Assembly: GCA_028277545.1 (NCBI GenBank)
Contig: JANQGB010001006.1
Location: 1 to 8,781 of the forward strand
Direction of reading: 5' to 3'
Length of the DNA: 8,781 nucleotides
Origin: Phycisphaerae bacterium
Lineage (GTDB): Bacteria > Planctomycetota > Phycisphaerae > UBA1845
Part shown: piece after piece, positions 1-5,478 of the stretch
Numbering within the stretch: the first letter of the stretch is position 1
Layout of the letters: the number at the start of each line of letters is the position of its first letter
Position numbers and translations under genes: made by a program
The notes under the pieces: model-generated
Told to the model about the DNA's origin: nothing
What the model saw: only the letters and a program-made list of their open reading frames with translations
Database searches by the model: none

Positions 1-223
1 GTCATCGGGCAGCTGAGGCCGGCGTCTCTTGCCGCGATGTCGGCCGTGACGGCAGAGTTGGGTCCCTGTTCGGATGTCGGGCGGGCCACTGTCTTCGGCG
101 TGGAGGCGCGGGCTCGGTACTGCCGGCAGGGTTATCGGGCGCTGCCGGCCGGGGCTGGTCCAGGCCTGGCCGGCCGGCGGGTCGGTCTCGCCAAGGCAGG
201 TCCGACCTGGGCAGGTAGTGGGC
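1..223. other. Gene-poor GC-rich upstream region
   Basis: I recognise no gene here. Plus frame 1 is open from base 1 to the stop at 298-300, but its translation is Gly/Ala/Arg-rich with no family resemblance, as expected of chance open frames in high-GC DNA. In plus frame 2 a stop at 14-16 closes a four-residue reading (S-S-G-S). This could be the last codons of an upstream gene (ffh often precedes rpsP in bacteria), but four residues cannot show it. The only structure seen is the hairpin at 144-174, listed separately. Confidence 0.5.
144..174 (+). terminator. Strong GC hairpin, possible terminator of an upstream gene
   Basis: Bases 144-150 (GCCGGCC) pair with 168-174 (GGCCGGC). Inside this, 152-153 pair with 165-166 and CTG 155-157 pairs with CAG 161-163, with a G-T wobble at 151/167, a G-G mismatch at 154/164 and a GTC loop at 158-160. 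No T tract follows, so intrinsic termination is doubtful. The hairpin lies about 70 bases before the rpsP promoter, where the transcript of a preceding gene could end. Confidence 0.25.
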
Positions 224-251
224 TTGCTAGCGGGGAATCACACGCTATACT
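224..251 (+). promoter_or_regulatory. Sigma70-like promoter for the rpsP operon
   Basis: TTGCTA (224-229, 4 of 6 matches to TTGACA) and TATACT (246-251, 5 of 6 matches to TATAAT) are separated by 16 bases. This is the most AT-rich patch in the upstream region. Transcription would start near 258, giving a leader of about 70 bases before the rpsP start codon at 330. Confidence 0.5.
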
Positions 252-265
252 GGCTGGATTGCGTC

Positions 266-324
266 TGGCGCCGTGGAAGGGCGCCAAGAGGTACTTGTAG
301 GCGAAGCCCGTACCGGGCTGGAGG
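266..324 (+). promoter_or_regulatory. Structured rpsP leader with alternative hairpins and RBS
   Basis: The leader can form hairpin A, in which TGGCGCC (266-272) pairs with GGCGCCA (280-286). It can also form hairpin C, in which AGCCCG (305-310) pairs with CGGGCT (314-319) and which ends directly against the Shine-Dalgarno GGAGG (320-324). A third pairing, B, joins GGTAC (290-294) to GTACC (310-314) with GGC (300-302) paired to GCC (306-308) inside. B uses bases needed for C, so the two exclude each other. An autoregulatory role for S16 is possible but unproven. Confidence 0.3.
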
Positions 325-329
325 TTGCC

Positions 330-590
330 GTGGCCGTTAGGCTGAGACTGAAGCGGATGGGGCGACGACATCGTCCATTTTACCGTGTGGCAGCGATGGA
401 TCGTCGGCAGAAGCGCGACGGGCGCGTGCTCGAGGAGCTGGGCTTCTACGATCCCATCTGCAAGGACGCCGACAAGCAGCTTTCGCTGAAGCTGGACCGG
501 ATCGAGTACTGGCTCGGCCAGGGCGCGCTGCCCTCGGACACCGTGGGTCGCCTGATTGAACGCAGCCGTGCGGCTGCGACAAGCTCCTGA
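330..590 (+). CDS. rpsP: 30S ribosomal protein S16
   Basis: S16 is a small 30S subunit protein that binds 16S rRNA and is needed for subunit assembly. The 86-residue product has the normal family length and opens with the family's signature: a start read as AVRLRLKRMGRRHRPFYRV followed by the D-x-R segment, then ELGFYDP near residues 36-42 and a D-R-I-E-Y-W-L stretch. I chose the GTG at 330 because the family begins with M-A-V-R and because GGAGG lies 5 bases upstream (320-324). The in-frame GTG at 273 would add 19 residues unlike S16. The gene heads the operon, with trmD 22 bases downstream. The usual rimM is not between them. Confidence 0.96.
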   Translation: MAVRLRLKRMGRRHRPFYRVAAMDRRQKRDGRVLEELGFYDPICKDADKQLSLKLDRIEYWLGQGALPSDTVGRLIERSRAAATSS

Positions 591-612
591 CGATCCGGAC
601 AACAGTGGTGCG

Positions 613-1293
613 ATGCGAATCGACGTTCTGACGCTCTTTCCCGAGTTGTTCGAACGCTTCGCAACGACAAGCATTGTGGGCAGGGCGGTATCGGCCGGAC
701 TGGTCGAGATCGTCCTGACGAATTTCCGGGATTTCACGCACGACCCGCACCGGAGTGTGGATGATCGTCCCTTCGGCGGCGGGCCGGGCATGGTGATGAT
801 GTGCGGGCCGGTCTTCGAGTCCGTCCGGCACGTTGAGAAGGAAACGAGGTCCGAGTCGACCCGGATTCTGCTGACTCCCCAAGGCGAGCGATTCGACCAG
901 CGGATGGCGGTCGAACTGGCCGGCAGGTCGCACCTGTTGCTGATCTGCGGCCACTACGAGGGGTTTGACGAGCGGATTCGGCTGGGGCTCAGGCCGCGGG
1001 AGATCTCGGTCGGCGACTACGTGTTGTCCGGTGGTGAGCCAGCCGCGATGGTGCTCATCGATGCACTGGTGCGACTGCTCCCCGGGGCACTGGGTGATCC
1101 GAACTCCGCCCTGGACGAGTCCTTCCCCGGCGGGCTGTTGGAGTACCCGCAGTACACCCGACCCCGGGAGTTCGAGGGAATGAGTGTCCCGGAGATACTG
1201 CTCTCCGGAGACCATGCGAAGATGGAGGCCTGGCGCCGCGAGCAAGCCCTCAAACGCACGCACGAGCGCCGGCCCGATTTGTTGGATCTGTAA
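613..1293 (+). CDS. trmD: tRNA (guanine-N1-)-methyltransferase TrmD
   Basis: TrmD methylates N1 of G37 in tRNAs with G at position 36, using S-adenosylmethionine, and so prevents +1 frameshifting. The 226-residue product aligns to E. coli TrmD without gaps up to residue 170: FTHD..HR.VDDRP.GGGPGM (41-60), CGHYEGFDER (112-121) and ISVGDYVLSGGE (131-142), which builds the trefoil-knot SAM site. R154 is present, but residue 169, the general-base Asp of characterised enzymes, is Glu, preceded by D168. LLEYPQYTRP (175-184) and RRPDLL near the end complete the match. The C-terminus is about 30 residues shorter than the E. coli enzyme's, within family variation. I chose the ATG at 613 because M-R-I-D-V-L-T-L-F-P is the family N-terminus; its Shine-Dalgarno is weak, so coupling to rpsP is likely. 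Confidence 0.95.
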   Translation: MRIDVLTLFPELFERFATTSIVGRAVSAGLVEIVLTNFRDFTHDPHRSVDDRPFGGGPGMVMMCGPVFESVRHVEKETRSESTRILLTPQGERFDQRMAVELAGRSHLLLICGHYEGFDERIRLGLRPREISVGDYVLSGGEPAAMVLIDALVRLLPGALGDPNSALDESFPGGLLEYPQYTRPREFEGMSVPEILLSGDHAKMEAWRREQALKRTHERRPDLLDL

Positions 1294-1411
1294 GCGCAAA
1301 CAACGACCAGCCCGGCTGCGGGCGCAACAACCTGGGTGTCGACGCAGTGTCGCCGGCATCGCCTGCAGCCGCTGACGAGGGTAGGGCGGTTGACCAGTGG
1401 GAGTGATGGTT

Positions 1412-1858
1412 ATGACTCAGAACCTGATCGACATCGTGGAACGCAAGTACATGAAGCGTCAGCCGCCCGAGTTCCACGTCGGAGAGACCGTGGACGTCCG
1501 TACCCGGGTCCGCGAGGGGGCCAAGGAGCGGATCCAGGTTTTCAACGGCGTGGTCATCGCCAAGGGCGGGCGTGGTCTCAACCAGAGCTTCACCGTACGA
1601 CGCATCGTTAACAACGAGGGCGTCGAGCGGGTGTTCATGCTGCACTCGCCGCTGGTCGTGGACGTGAAGGTGCGGCGTCGCGGCAAGGTACGGCGGGCGA
1701 AGCTCTACTTCCTGCGAAACCGGGTGGGCAAGGCCCGCCGGCTGCGCGAGGTGCGGATCACCAAGGCGCGCCGTTCGAAGACCGATCCGGGCTCCTCCGA
1801 CGGCCCGCCCACCGCGGCGGCGCCGGTTGAGCCGGAACCCGAACCGGTCGGTACGTAG
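1412..1858 (+). CDS. rplS: 50S ribosomal protein L19 with C-terminal tail
   Basis: L19 sits at the 30S-50S interface of the large subunit. Residues 1-115 match the family end to end: PEFHVGETVDV (19-29), ERIQVFNGVVIA (39-50), FTVRRI (60-65), GVERVFMLHSP (70-80) and VRRGKVRRAKLYFLR (88-102, allowing one substitution). Bacterial L19 is usually 114-120 residues. This one has 148, the surplus being a C-terminal tail (about 116-148) that starts basic and becomes rich in Pro, Ala and Glu. I chose the ATG at 1412 because GGAG (1400-1403) lies 8 bases upstream; ATG 1406 and the GTGs at 1397 and 1403 are too close to it or before it. A 118-base gap separates it from trmD and contains only a small GCCCG/CGGGC hairpin (1310-1323). 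The yraN start follows 2 bases after the stop. Confidence 0.95.
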   Translation: MTQNLIDIVERKYMKRQPPEFHVGETVDVRTRVREGAKERIQVFNGVVIAKGGRGLNQSFTVRRIVNNEGVERVFMLHSPLVVDVKVRRRGKVRRAKLYFLRNRVGKARRLREVRITKARRSKTDPGSSDGPPTAAAPVEPEPEPVGT

Positions 1859-1860
1859 CG

Positions 1861-2220
1861 GTGAAGCTCGGGGCGGCGGGCGAGAAGGTCGCGGCCAAGA
1901 CGCTCAAACGGGCGGGGTATCGCATACTCGACCGGAACTACCGCTGCTCGACGGGTGAGATCGATCTGATCGCCGCCGATGGCGACACGGTGGTCTTCGT
2001 CGAGGTCAAGACCCGGCGAAGCGACGAGGCGGCCGATCCCGAGGTCAATGTCACCTACCACAAGCGGCGGAACATCACCCGGGCCGCCAAATTCTTCCTG
2101 ATGCAGAGACGAGCGCAAGACTGTCCCAGCCGTTTTGACGTCGTCTCGGTGGTGCTTCCCCAGGACGGCGCCCCGGTGGTGGAACACTTCATCGACGCTT
2201 TCGGGCCGACGCCGCGGTGA
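1861..2220 (+). CDS. yraN: YraN family (UPF0102) nuclease-fold protein
   Basis: This family has a restriction-endonuclease-like fold (Holliday-junction-resolvase-like) and no firmly settled function. The 119-residue product has the usual family length and all landmarks: LGAAGE (3-8) with E8, RNYR (25-28), GEIDLIA (32-38) with D35, VVFVEVKTR (44-52) with the E48-V-K50 pair, and RFDVVSV (91-97). The D...ExK arrangement is the expected metal-binding core. Translation starts at GTG 1861, 2 bases after the rplS stop. No other in-frame start lies upstream, and no clear Shine-Dalgarno is seen, so translation is probably coupled to rplS. Association of yraN with the trmD-rplS string is common in bacteria. 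Family assignment is firm; the biochemical role is open. Confidence 0.9.
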   Translation: MKLGAAGEKVAAKTLKRAGYRILDRNYRCSTGEIDLIAADGDTVVFVEVKTRRSDEAADPEVNVTYHKRRNITRAAKFFLMQRRAQDCPSRFDVVSVVLPQDGAPVVEHFIDAFGPTPR

Positions 2221-2225
2221 ATCGC

Positions 2226-2999
2226 ATGGGCCTGATCGACTCCCACGCTCACCTGACGGACGAGAATCTGTTGGACGATGTCCCCGGTGTGCTGGAACGG
2301 GCTCGGGCGGCTGGCGTGGACCACGTGGTTACCATCGCCCAGAGCGTAGCCGACGCCGGCATCGCCATCGACCTGGCCGGCTCGCGCGAAGGTGTGTCGG
2401 CCACGGCAGGCATCCATCCCCACGAGGCCGCGAAGGTGACCGAAGCGGACTGGCCAGTGCTGACCAGGCTGTTATCCGCGCCGGAGGTCGTGGCCTGCGG
2501 TGAACTCGGGCTGGACTACCATTACGACTTCGCCGACCGGGACACGCAGCGGGCCGTACTGGGCCGCCAGCTCGACCTGGCTCGCGGAACAGGATTGCCC
2601 CTGGTGGTCCACTGCCGCAAGGCCTTCGCCGATCTGATCCCCATGCTGCTCGATCACGGCTTCGAAGGGGCGCCGGCGGTGATTCACTGCTTCTCGGGGA
2701 CGGCAGCCGAGGCGGAGCATGTGGCCCGGCACGGCTGGCACATCTCCTTTACGGGCGTGGTCACCTACAAGTCGGCCCGCGAGATTCAGGGCATAGCCCG
2801 CGATTATCCGGCGGAAAAGCTGATGATCGAAACGGATTGCCCGTACCTGGCACCAGTGCCCAAGCGCGGTGTGTTTCCCAACGAGCCGGCCCTGCTGGTG
2901 CACACGGCCGAGTTCCTGGCCACGCTTCGCGGCGAGTCGCTGGAAGGGCTGATAGCCCAAACGGCGGCCAATACGCGGGAGTTCTTCAATCTGGCGTAA
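2226..2999 (+). CDS. tatD: TatD family metal-dependent hydrolase
   Basis: TatD proteins are two-metal TIM-barrel hydrolases of the amidohydrolase superfamily. Characterised members act as 3'-5' exonucleases on DNA or RNA, or as D-aminoacyl-tRNA-related or repair nucleases. The 257-residue product has the full set of metal ligands: H7-x-H9 in D-S-H-A-H, E93 in C-G-E-L-G-L-D-Y, H129 in V-V-H-C-R, H154 in V-I-H-C-F-S-G, and D204 in E-T-D-C-P-Y-L-A-P. The G-I-H-P-H segment near residue 62 and the N-E-P motif near 219 are also typical. I chose the ATG at 2226 because GGTGA (2216-2220) lies 5 bases upstream and the family starts M-x-x-I-D-S-H. A GTG at 2217 overlaps the yraN stop and would add only three residues. 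This is the last gene of the operon. The converging gene begins 11 bases later, and no terminator is visible between them. Confidence 0.93.
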   Translation: MGLIDSHAHLTDENLLDDVPGVLERARAAGVDHVVTIAQSVADAGIAIDLAGSREGVSATAGIHPHEAAKVTEADWPVLTRLLSAPEVVACGELGLDYHYDFADRDTQRAVLGRQLDLARGTGLPLVVHCRKAFADLIPMLLDHGFEGAPAVIHCFSGTAAEAEHVARHGWHISFTGVVTYKSAREIQGIARDYPAEKLMIETDCPYLAPVPKRGVFPNEPALLVHTAEFLATLRGESLEGLIAQTAANTREFFNLA

Positions 3000-3010
3000 C
3001 GACTCGGCAG

Positions 3011-3679
3011 TCAGGCGCCGATTTCGCGAATCAACATGAAGGCCTCGGCGTGGGGCAGACCCATGGCACTGCCGCGGGTGATGCTCAGGGCCCGCAGGGC
3101 CTGCAGCGACCGCTGATCGGGCGCCGGGCGGATCTGCGAGGCGTAGGCGGCGCAGGCCTCCAGCTTGCGCTCGATGAAGGCCGAGATATCCACGAAGACG
3201 TTGGGGATGAAGGGCGGCGTCAGCGGAGCGGCAAACCAGTCGGTTTCGGAGACGGTCTCGTAGGCCAGGATGCGCCTGGGACAGCCGGCGTGCGTGGGGC
3301 GGCAGCAGACCATGGCGGCCTGGAAGATGATCTGGTGGTCGCGGTGGACGTCGCCGGGATGGGGGACGTAGACGATCTCCGGCCCGACACTGTCGAACAC
3401 GCCCTGCAGAGCGGTGTTGACGTCCGCACCGGGCAGGGTGTCGAGCCTGGCGGCGGGCAGGTCGAGGAAGTGGGAGCCGCTCAGGCCGCACAGGGCGTGC
3501 ACAGTCCTGGCTTCGGCCTGCACGGTCTCTACTTGCTCGGCGCCGAATCGAGCCTCCTCGCCCCGCGTGCAGATGACGGCATGCACCTGGTCGCCATCGG
3601 CCAGGTGCCGCAGCATCGTTCCGCCCGGGCCCAGCACCTCATCGTCCGGATGCGGGGCTATTACCAACACGGTAGGCAT
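3011..3679 (-). CDS. PIG-L/LmbE family deacetylase
   Basis: PIG-L/LmbE enzymes are zinc hydrolases that remove N-acetyl from GlcNAc-type substrates (GlcNAc-PI, mycothiol and bacillithiol precursors, antibiotics, surface sugars). The 222-residue product has the family length. P-H-P-D-D-E (residues 9-14) supplies H10 and D13 as zinc ligands and D12 as likely base. H112-R-D-H115 is the second signature, with H115 expected to be the third ligand. The C-terminal half (I-L-A-Y-E-T near 137-142, N-V-F-V-D-I-S at 160-166, A-E-A-F near 211-214) resembles the subfamily found in glycan clusters rather than MshB. There is no signal peptide, so it is cytoplasmic. ATG 3679 is supported by GGTGGAG 7 bases upstream, inside the end of the preceding formyltransferase gene, only 2 bases beyond its stop. 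The two are surely cotranscribed. The substrate cannot be read from the sequence. Confidence 0.88.
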   Translation of the reverse strand: MPTVLVIAPHPDDEVLGPGGTMLRHLADGDQVHAVICTRGEEARFGAEQVETVQAEARTVHALCGLSGSHFLDLPAARLDTLPGADVNTALQGVFDSVGPEIVYVPHPGDVHRDHQIIFQAAMVCCRPTHAGCPRRILAYETVSETDWFAAPLTPPFIPNVFVDISAFIERKLEACAAYASQIRPAPDQRSLQALRALSITRGSAMGLPHAEAFMLIREIGA

Positions 3680-3681
3680 GC

Positions 3682-4608
3682 CTAATCTCCACCCAACTGG
3701 ACACCGACTCGCAGCAGGTCGGCCAGTTCCTCACAACTTGTGTTGTCGGCGGCTGTTTCGGTCAGCCATAGTCCGCCGTCGCCGGTTCTGACCAGCGGAT
3801 GCCCCCGAGAGTTGACCTGCAGGACCTGGCCCGGCCGGGCTGGCGTGGGGATGGCTTCGCCCTCGGAGGGCAGAGCCCGCCAGATGGTTACCTTGTGACC
3901 ACCGCTGTGGCTGAAGGCGCCCGGGTAAGGCCTGCCTGCGGCTCTGACCAGCCGGTAGGCGCGATCGGTGGTTGCGGACCAGTCTATCAGCCCGTCAGCG
4001 GGCGTTCGCTTCGCGTAGTAGGTCGCCTGGCTATGGTCCTGCGGCGTGCGGGGGAGGGACCCGGCCCTGATGCTGGGAGCCAGTTCGCAGATGGCATCCG
4101 CCAGCACCTCATTGGTGCGCTGGATCAGGTCCTCGGAGTAGTCGTCGGGCAGCACGGTCACCGGGCGCTGGATGATGATGTCGCCCGCGTCGGCCTGATC
4201 GGTGAGGAAGAAGAGATTGGCGGCCGCCGGCTCGCCCAGCAGGATGGTCCAGGCCACCGGCGCCCGGCCCCGGCCGCGGGGCAGCATGGTCGGATGGAAG
4301 CCCACGCCGCCCTGGGGGACGATCTGGATCAGGCGGTCCGGTACTAACTGCGACAGCCCGATGACCCACAACATGTCCGAGGCGTGCTGCCGCAGAAACG
4401 CCTCCACCCGCGGCTCGTTAACCTTGACGAAGGATTGGAAGGGGATGCCGGCCTTGTTGGCCAGGCCCCGCAGAGAGCGGTAGTCGCCTATGGCCTCGGC
4501 GCGCGATTCGTCGACCCCGCAGACGCAGGTGACCTCGACGCCGCTGCGGATCAGCGCGTCCAGCGTGTACCAACTCGAACTGACGCTGCCGATCAAGGCG
4601 ACGTTCAT
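3682..4608 (-). CDS. ArnA/Fmt-like formyltransferase, probably amino-sugar N-formyltransferase
   Basis: The family transfers a formyl group from N10-formyltetrahydrofolate to an amine, either of Met-tRNA (Fmt) or of amino sugars (ArnA N-terminal domain, VioF, WlaRD). The 308-residue product has the two-domain length. The active-site segment G-F-H105-P-T-M-L-P-R-G-R-G-R-A-P (103-117) and D140-A-G-D143 are clear. The C-terminal region shows R-T-P-A-D-G-L-I-D-W (201-210) and V-R-A-A-G-R-P-Y-P-G-A-F (221-232), which resemble ArnA more than true Fmt. The usual Asn two residues before the catalytic His is Gly103, so this is either a divergent sugar-formyltransferase clade or altered in chemistry. 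ATG 4608 starts with M-N-V-A-L-I-G, the expected first strand; its Shine-Dalgarno is weak. The PIG-L gene follows after 2 bases, suggesting deacetylation then formylation of one amino sugar. A housekeeping Fmt role is less likely but not excluded. Confidence 0.82.
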   Translation of the reverse strand: MNVALIGSVSSSWYTLDALIRSGVEVTCVCGVDESRAEAIGDYRSLRGLANKAGIPFQSFVKVNEPRVEAFLRQHASDMLWVIGLSQLVPDRLIQIVPQGGVGFHPTMLPRGRGRAPVAWTILLGEPAAANLFFLTDQADAGDIIIQRPVTVLPDDYSEDLIQRTNEVLADAICELAPSIRAGSLPRTPQDHSQATYYAKRTPADGLIDWSATTDRAYRLVRAAGRPYPGAFSHSGGHKVTIWRALPSEGEAIPTPARPGQVLQVNSRGHPLVRTGDGGLWLTETAADNTSCEELADLLRVGVQLGGD

Positions 4609-4635
4609 GCACCGCCCCGGGTGGCGTTCCCGGCT

Positions 4636-4666
4636 CCGTGGTTGCCGGCCGCAATTCTAACCACGG
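4636..4666 (-). promoter_or_regulatory. Inverted repeat and weak -10 upstream of the formyltransferase
   Basis: CCGTGGTT (4636-4643) and AACCACGG (4659-4666) form a perfect 8-base inverted repeat with a 15-base spacer, ending 27 bases before the start codon at 4608. On the minus strand the spacer holds TAGAAT (4659 down to 4654, 5 of 6 matches to a -10 box), but its -35 is poor. The arms would flank the -10 box, as in a repressor operator. A hairpin in the leader is the alternative reading. Confidence 0.3.
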
Positions 4667-4725
4667 TGACTGGCGAGAGACAGCGCCGTCCGTATCTCCG
4701 GGCAGCGACCTCGGCGCACAAGGAA

Positions 4726-4757
4726 GGGCAGGCGGGCGCCATGGCGCTCGCCTGCCC
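4726..4757 (-). terminator. Intrinsic terminator-like hairpin after the peroxiredoxin gene
   Basis: On the minus strand GGGCAGGCG (4757-4749) pairs with CGCCTGCCC (4734-4726). After one A-C mismatch a further GCGC/GCGC stem closes a small loop around 4740-4743. The stem starts 29 bases after the peroxiredoxin stop codon and is followed by TTCCTT, a modest T-rich tail. Its position is right for ending that transcript before the formyltransferase gene. Confidence 0.55.
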
Positions 4758-4786
4758 GGTGATAGTCTGGCCGTTGCTGCCTGGCC

Positions 4787-5374
4787 TTACTTCTGCTTGG
4801 AGAAGTACTCCTTCGAGCCCTCCGGATCGGGCTTGATGGTGTCGGCGCCGGGGTTCCAGTTGGCGGGGCAGGCTTCGCCGTGCTTCTCGACGTACTGGAA
4901 GGCCTGGATGACTCGGATGGCCTCGTCGACGCTGCGCCCGACCGGCAGGTCGTTGATGGTGGCGTGCCGCACGATGCCCTTGGGGTCGATGATGAAGAGG
5001 CCTCGCAGAGCGATACCCGCCTCCTCCAACAGCACGTCATACTTCTTGGCGATCTCCTTGTTGAGGTCGGCGACGATCGGGAAGGTGACTTTGCCCAAGC
5101 CACCGGCGCTACGCGGCGTGTTGACCCAGGCCAGGTGACTGAACTGGCTGTCAACCGAGACTGCCGCGCACTTGGCGCCGACCTCGGCAAAGCGGTCGTG
5201 GGCGTCGCTGAAGGCGACTATCTCCGTCGGGCACACAAACGTGAAATCCAGGGGGTAGAAGAACAGCACCAGCCACTTGCCGCCGTGAAGTTCGTCCCAT
5301 TTAAGTTCCTTGATTCCTTCGCCGACCACGGCCTTGCAGTCGAACGTCGGTGCGGGGGAAGTTACCAGTGGCAT
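4787..5374 (-). CDS. Typical 2-Cys peroxiredoxin (Prx1/AhpC family)
   Basis: This is a thiol peroxidase that reduces hydrogen peroxide, organic peroxides and peroxynitrite, recycled by thioredoxin or a similar reductant. The 195-residue product carries the peroxidatic C48 in D-F-T-F-V-C-P-T-E (43-51) and the resolving C169 in H-G-E-A-C-P-A-N-W. It also has G-G-L-G (91-94) and Y-F (190-191), the pair known from peroxidation-sensitive eukaryotic Prx. The C-terminus S-K-E-Y-F-S-K-Q-K matches animal Prx1 as I remember it, so this is Prx1-subfamily rather than enterobacterial AhpC. I chose the ATG at 5374 because GAGG lies 8 bases upstream and M-P-L-V-T-S-P-A-P-T-F is a family-like start; an in-frame ATG at 5452 would add 26 unrelated residues. 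It appears monocistronic, with its own promoter (5479-5506) and terminator hairpin (4726-4757). No AhpF or reductase gene is nearby. Confidence 0.94.
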   Translation of the reverse strand: MPLVTSPAPTFDCKAVVGEGIKELKWDELHGGKWLVLFFYPLDFTFVCPTEIVAFSDAHDRFAEVGAKCAAVSVDSQFSHLAWVNTPRSAGGLGKVTFPIVADLNKEIAKKYDVLLEEAGIALRGLFIIDPKGIVRHATINDLPVGRSVDEAIRVIQAFQYVEKHGEACPANWNPGADTIKPDPEGSKEYFSKQK

Positions 5375-5422
5375 CTTAGTTTCCTCGTCTAGCAGATGTG
5401 TCTGATCACGGTGCGCCGCCGG

Positions 5423-5446
5423 GCACAGACCGACCATCGGCTGTGC
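5423..5446 (-). promoter_or_regulatory. Hairpin in the peroxiredoxin 5' leader
   Basis: GCACAG (5423-5428) pairs with CTGTGC (5441-5446) and CCGA (5430-5433) with TCGG (5437-5440), leaving one bulged base (5429) and a three-base loop. This ten-pair stem lies 48-71 bases before the start codon, between the predicted transcription start and the ribosome binding site. It could stabilise the mRNA or bind a regulator. It does not cover the Shine-Dalgarno. No known riboswitch is recognised. Confidence 0.35.
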
Positions 5447-5478
5447 AACCACCGGGGCTCCGGCCGTTCAGACGCGGT

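Noticed and set aside
37..300. Plus-strand open frame before rpsP
   Set aside because: It spans the predicted promoter and leader, has Gly/Ala-rich chance-like composition and no recognisable domain.
1300..1311. The 12-base string CAACGACCAGCC also occurs near 5632-5643
   Set aside because: One or two shared 12-mers are expected by chance in a window of this size, and the flanks do not match.
337..1359. A 340-residue open frame on the minus strand across rpsP and trmD
   Set aside because: It is antisense to two unmistakable conserved genes. Its translation is Arg/Pro/His-rich without a family, as expected of high-GC shadow frames.
3000..3012. Small GACT/AGTC hairpin between the convergent tatD and PIG-L genes
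   Set aside because: The stem is four pairs with no T tract, too weak to call a terminator.
2472..3491. A 339-residue minus-strand open frame across tatD and the PIG-L gene
   Set aside because: It overlaps two genes with complete catalytic motifs, and its Arg/Pro-rich product shows no domain.
2837..3685. A 282-residue plus-strand open frame opposite the PIG-L gene
   Set aside because: It is antisense to a gene with intact zinc motifs. Its Gly/Val-rich translation is the complement pattern of that gene.
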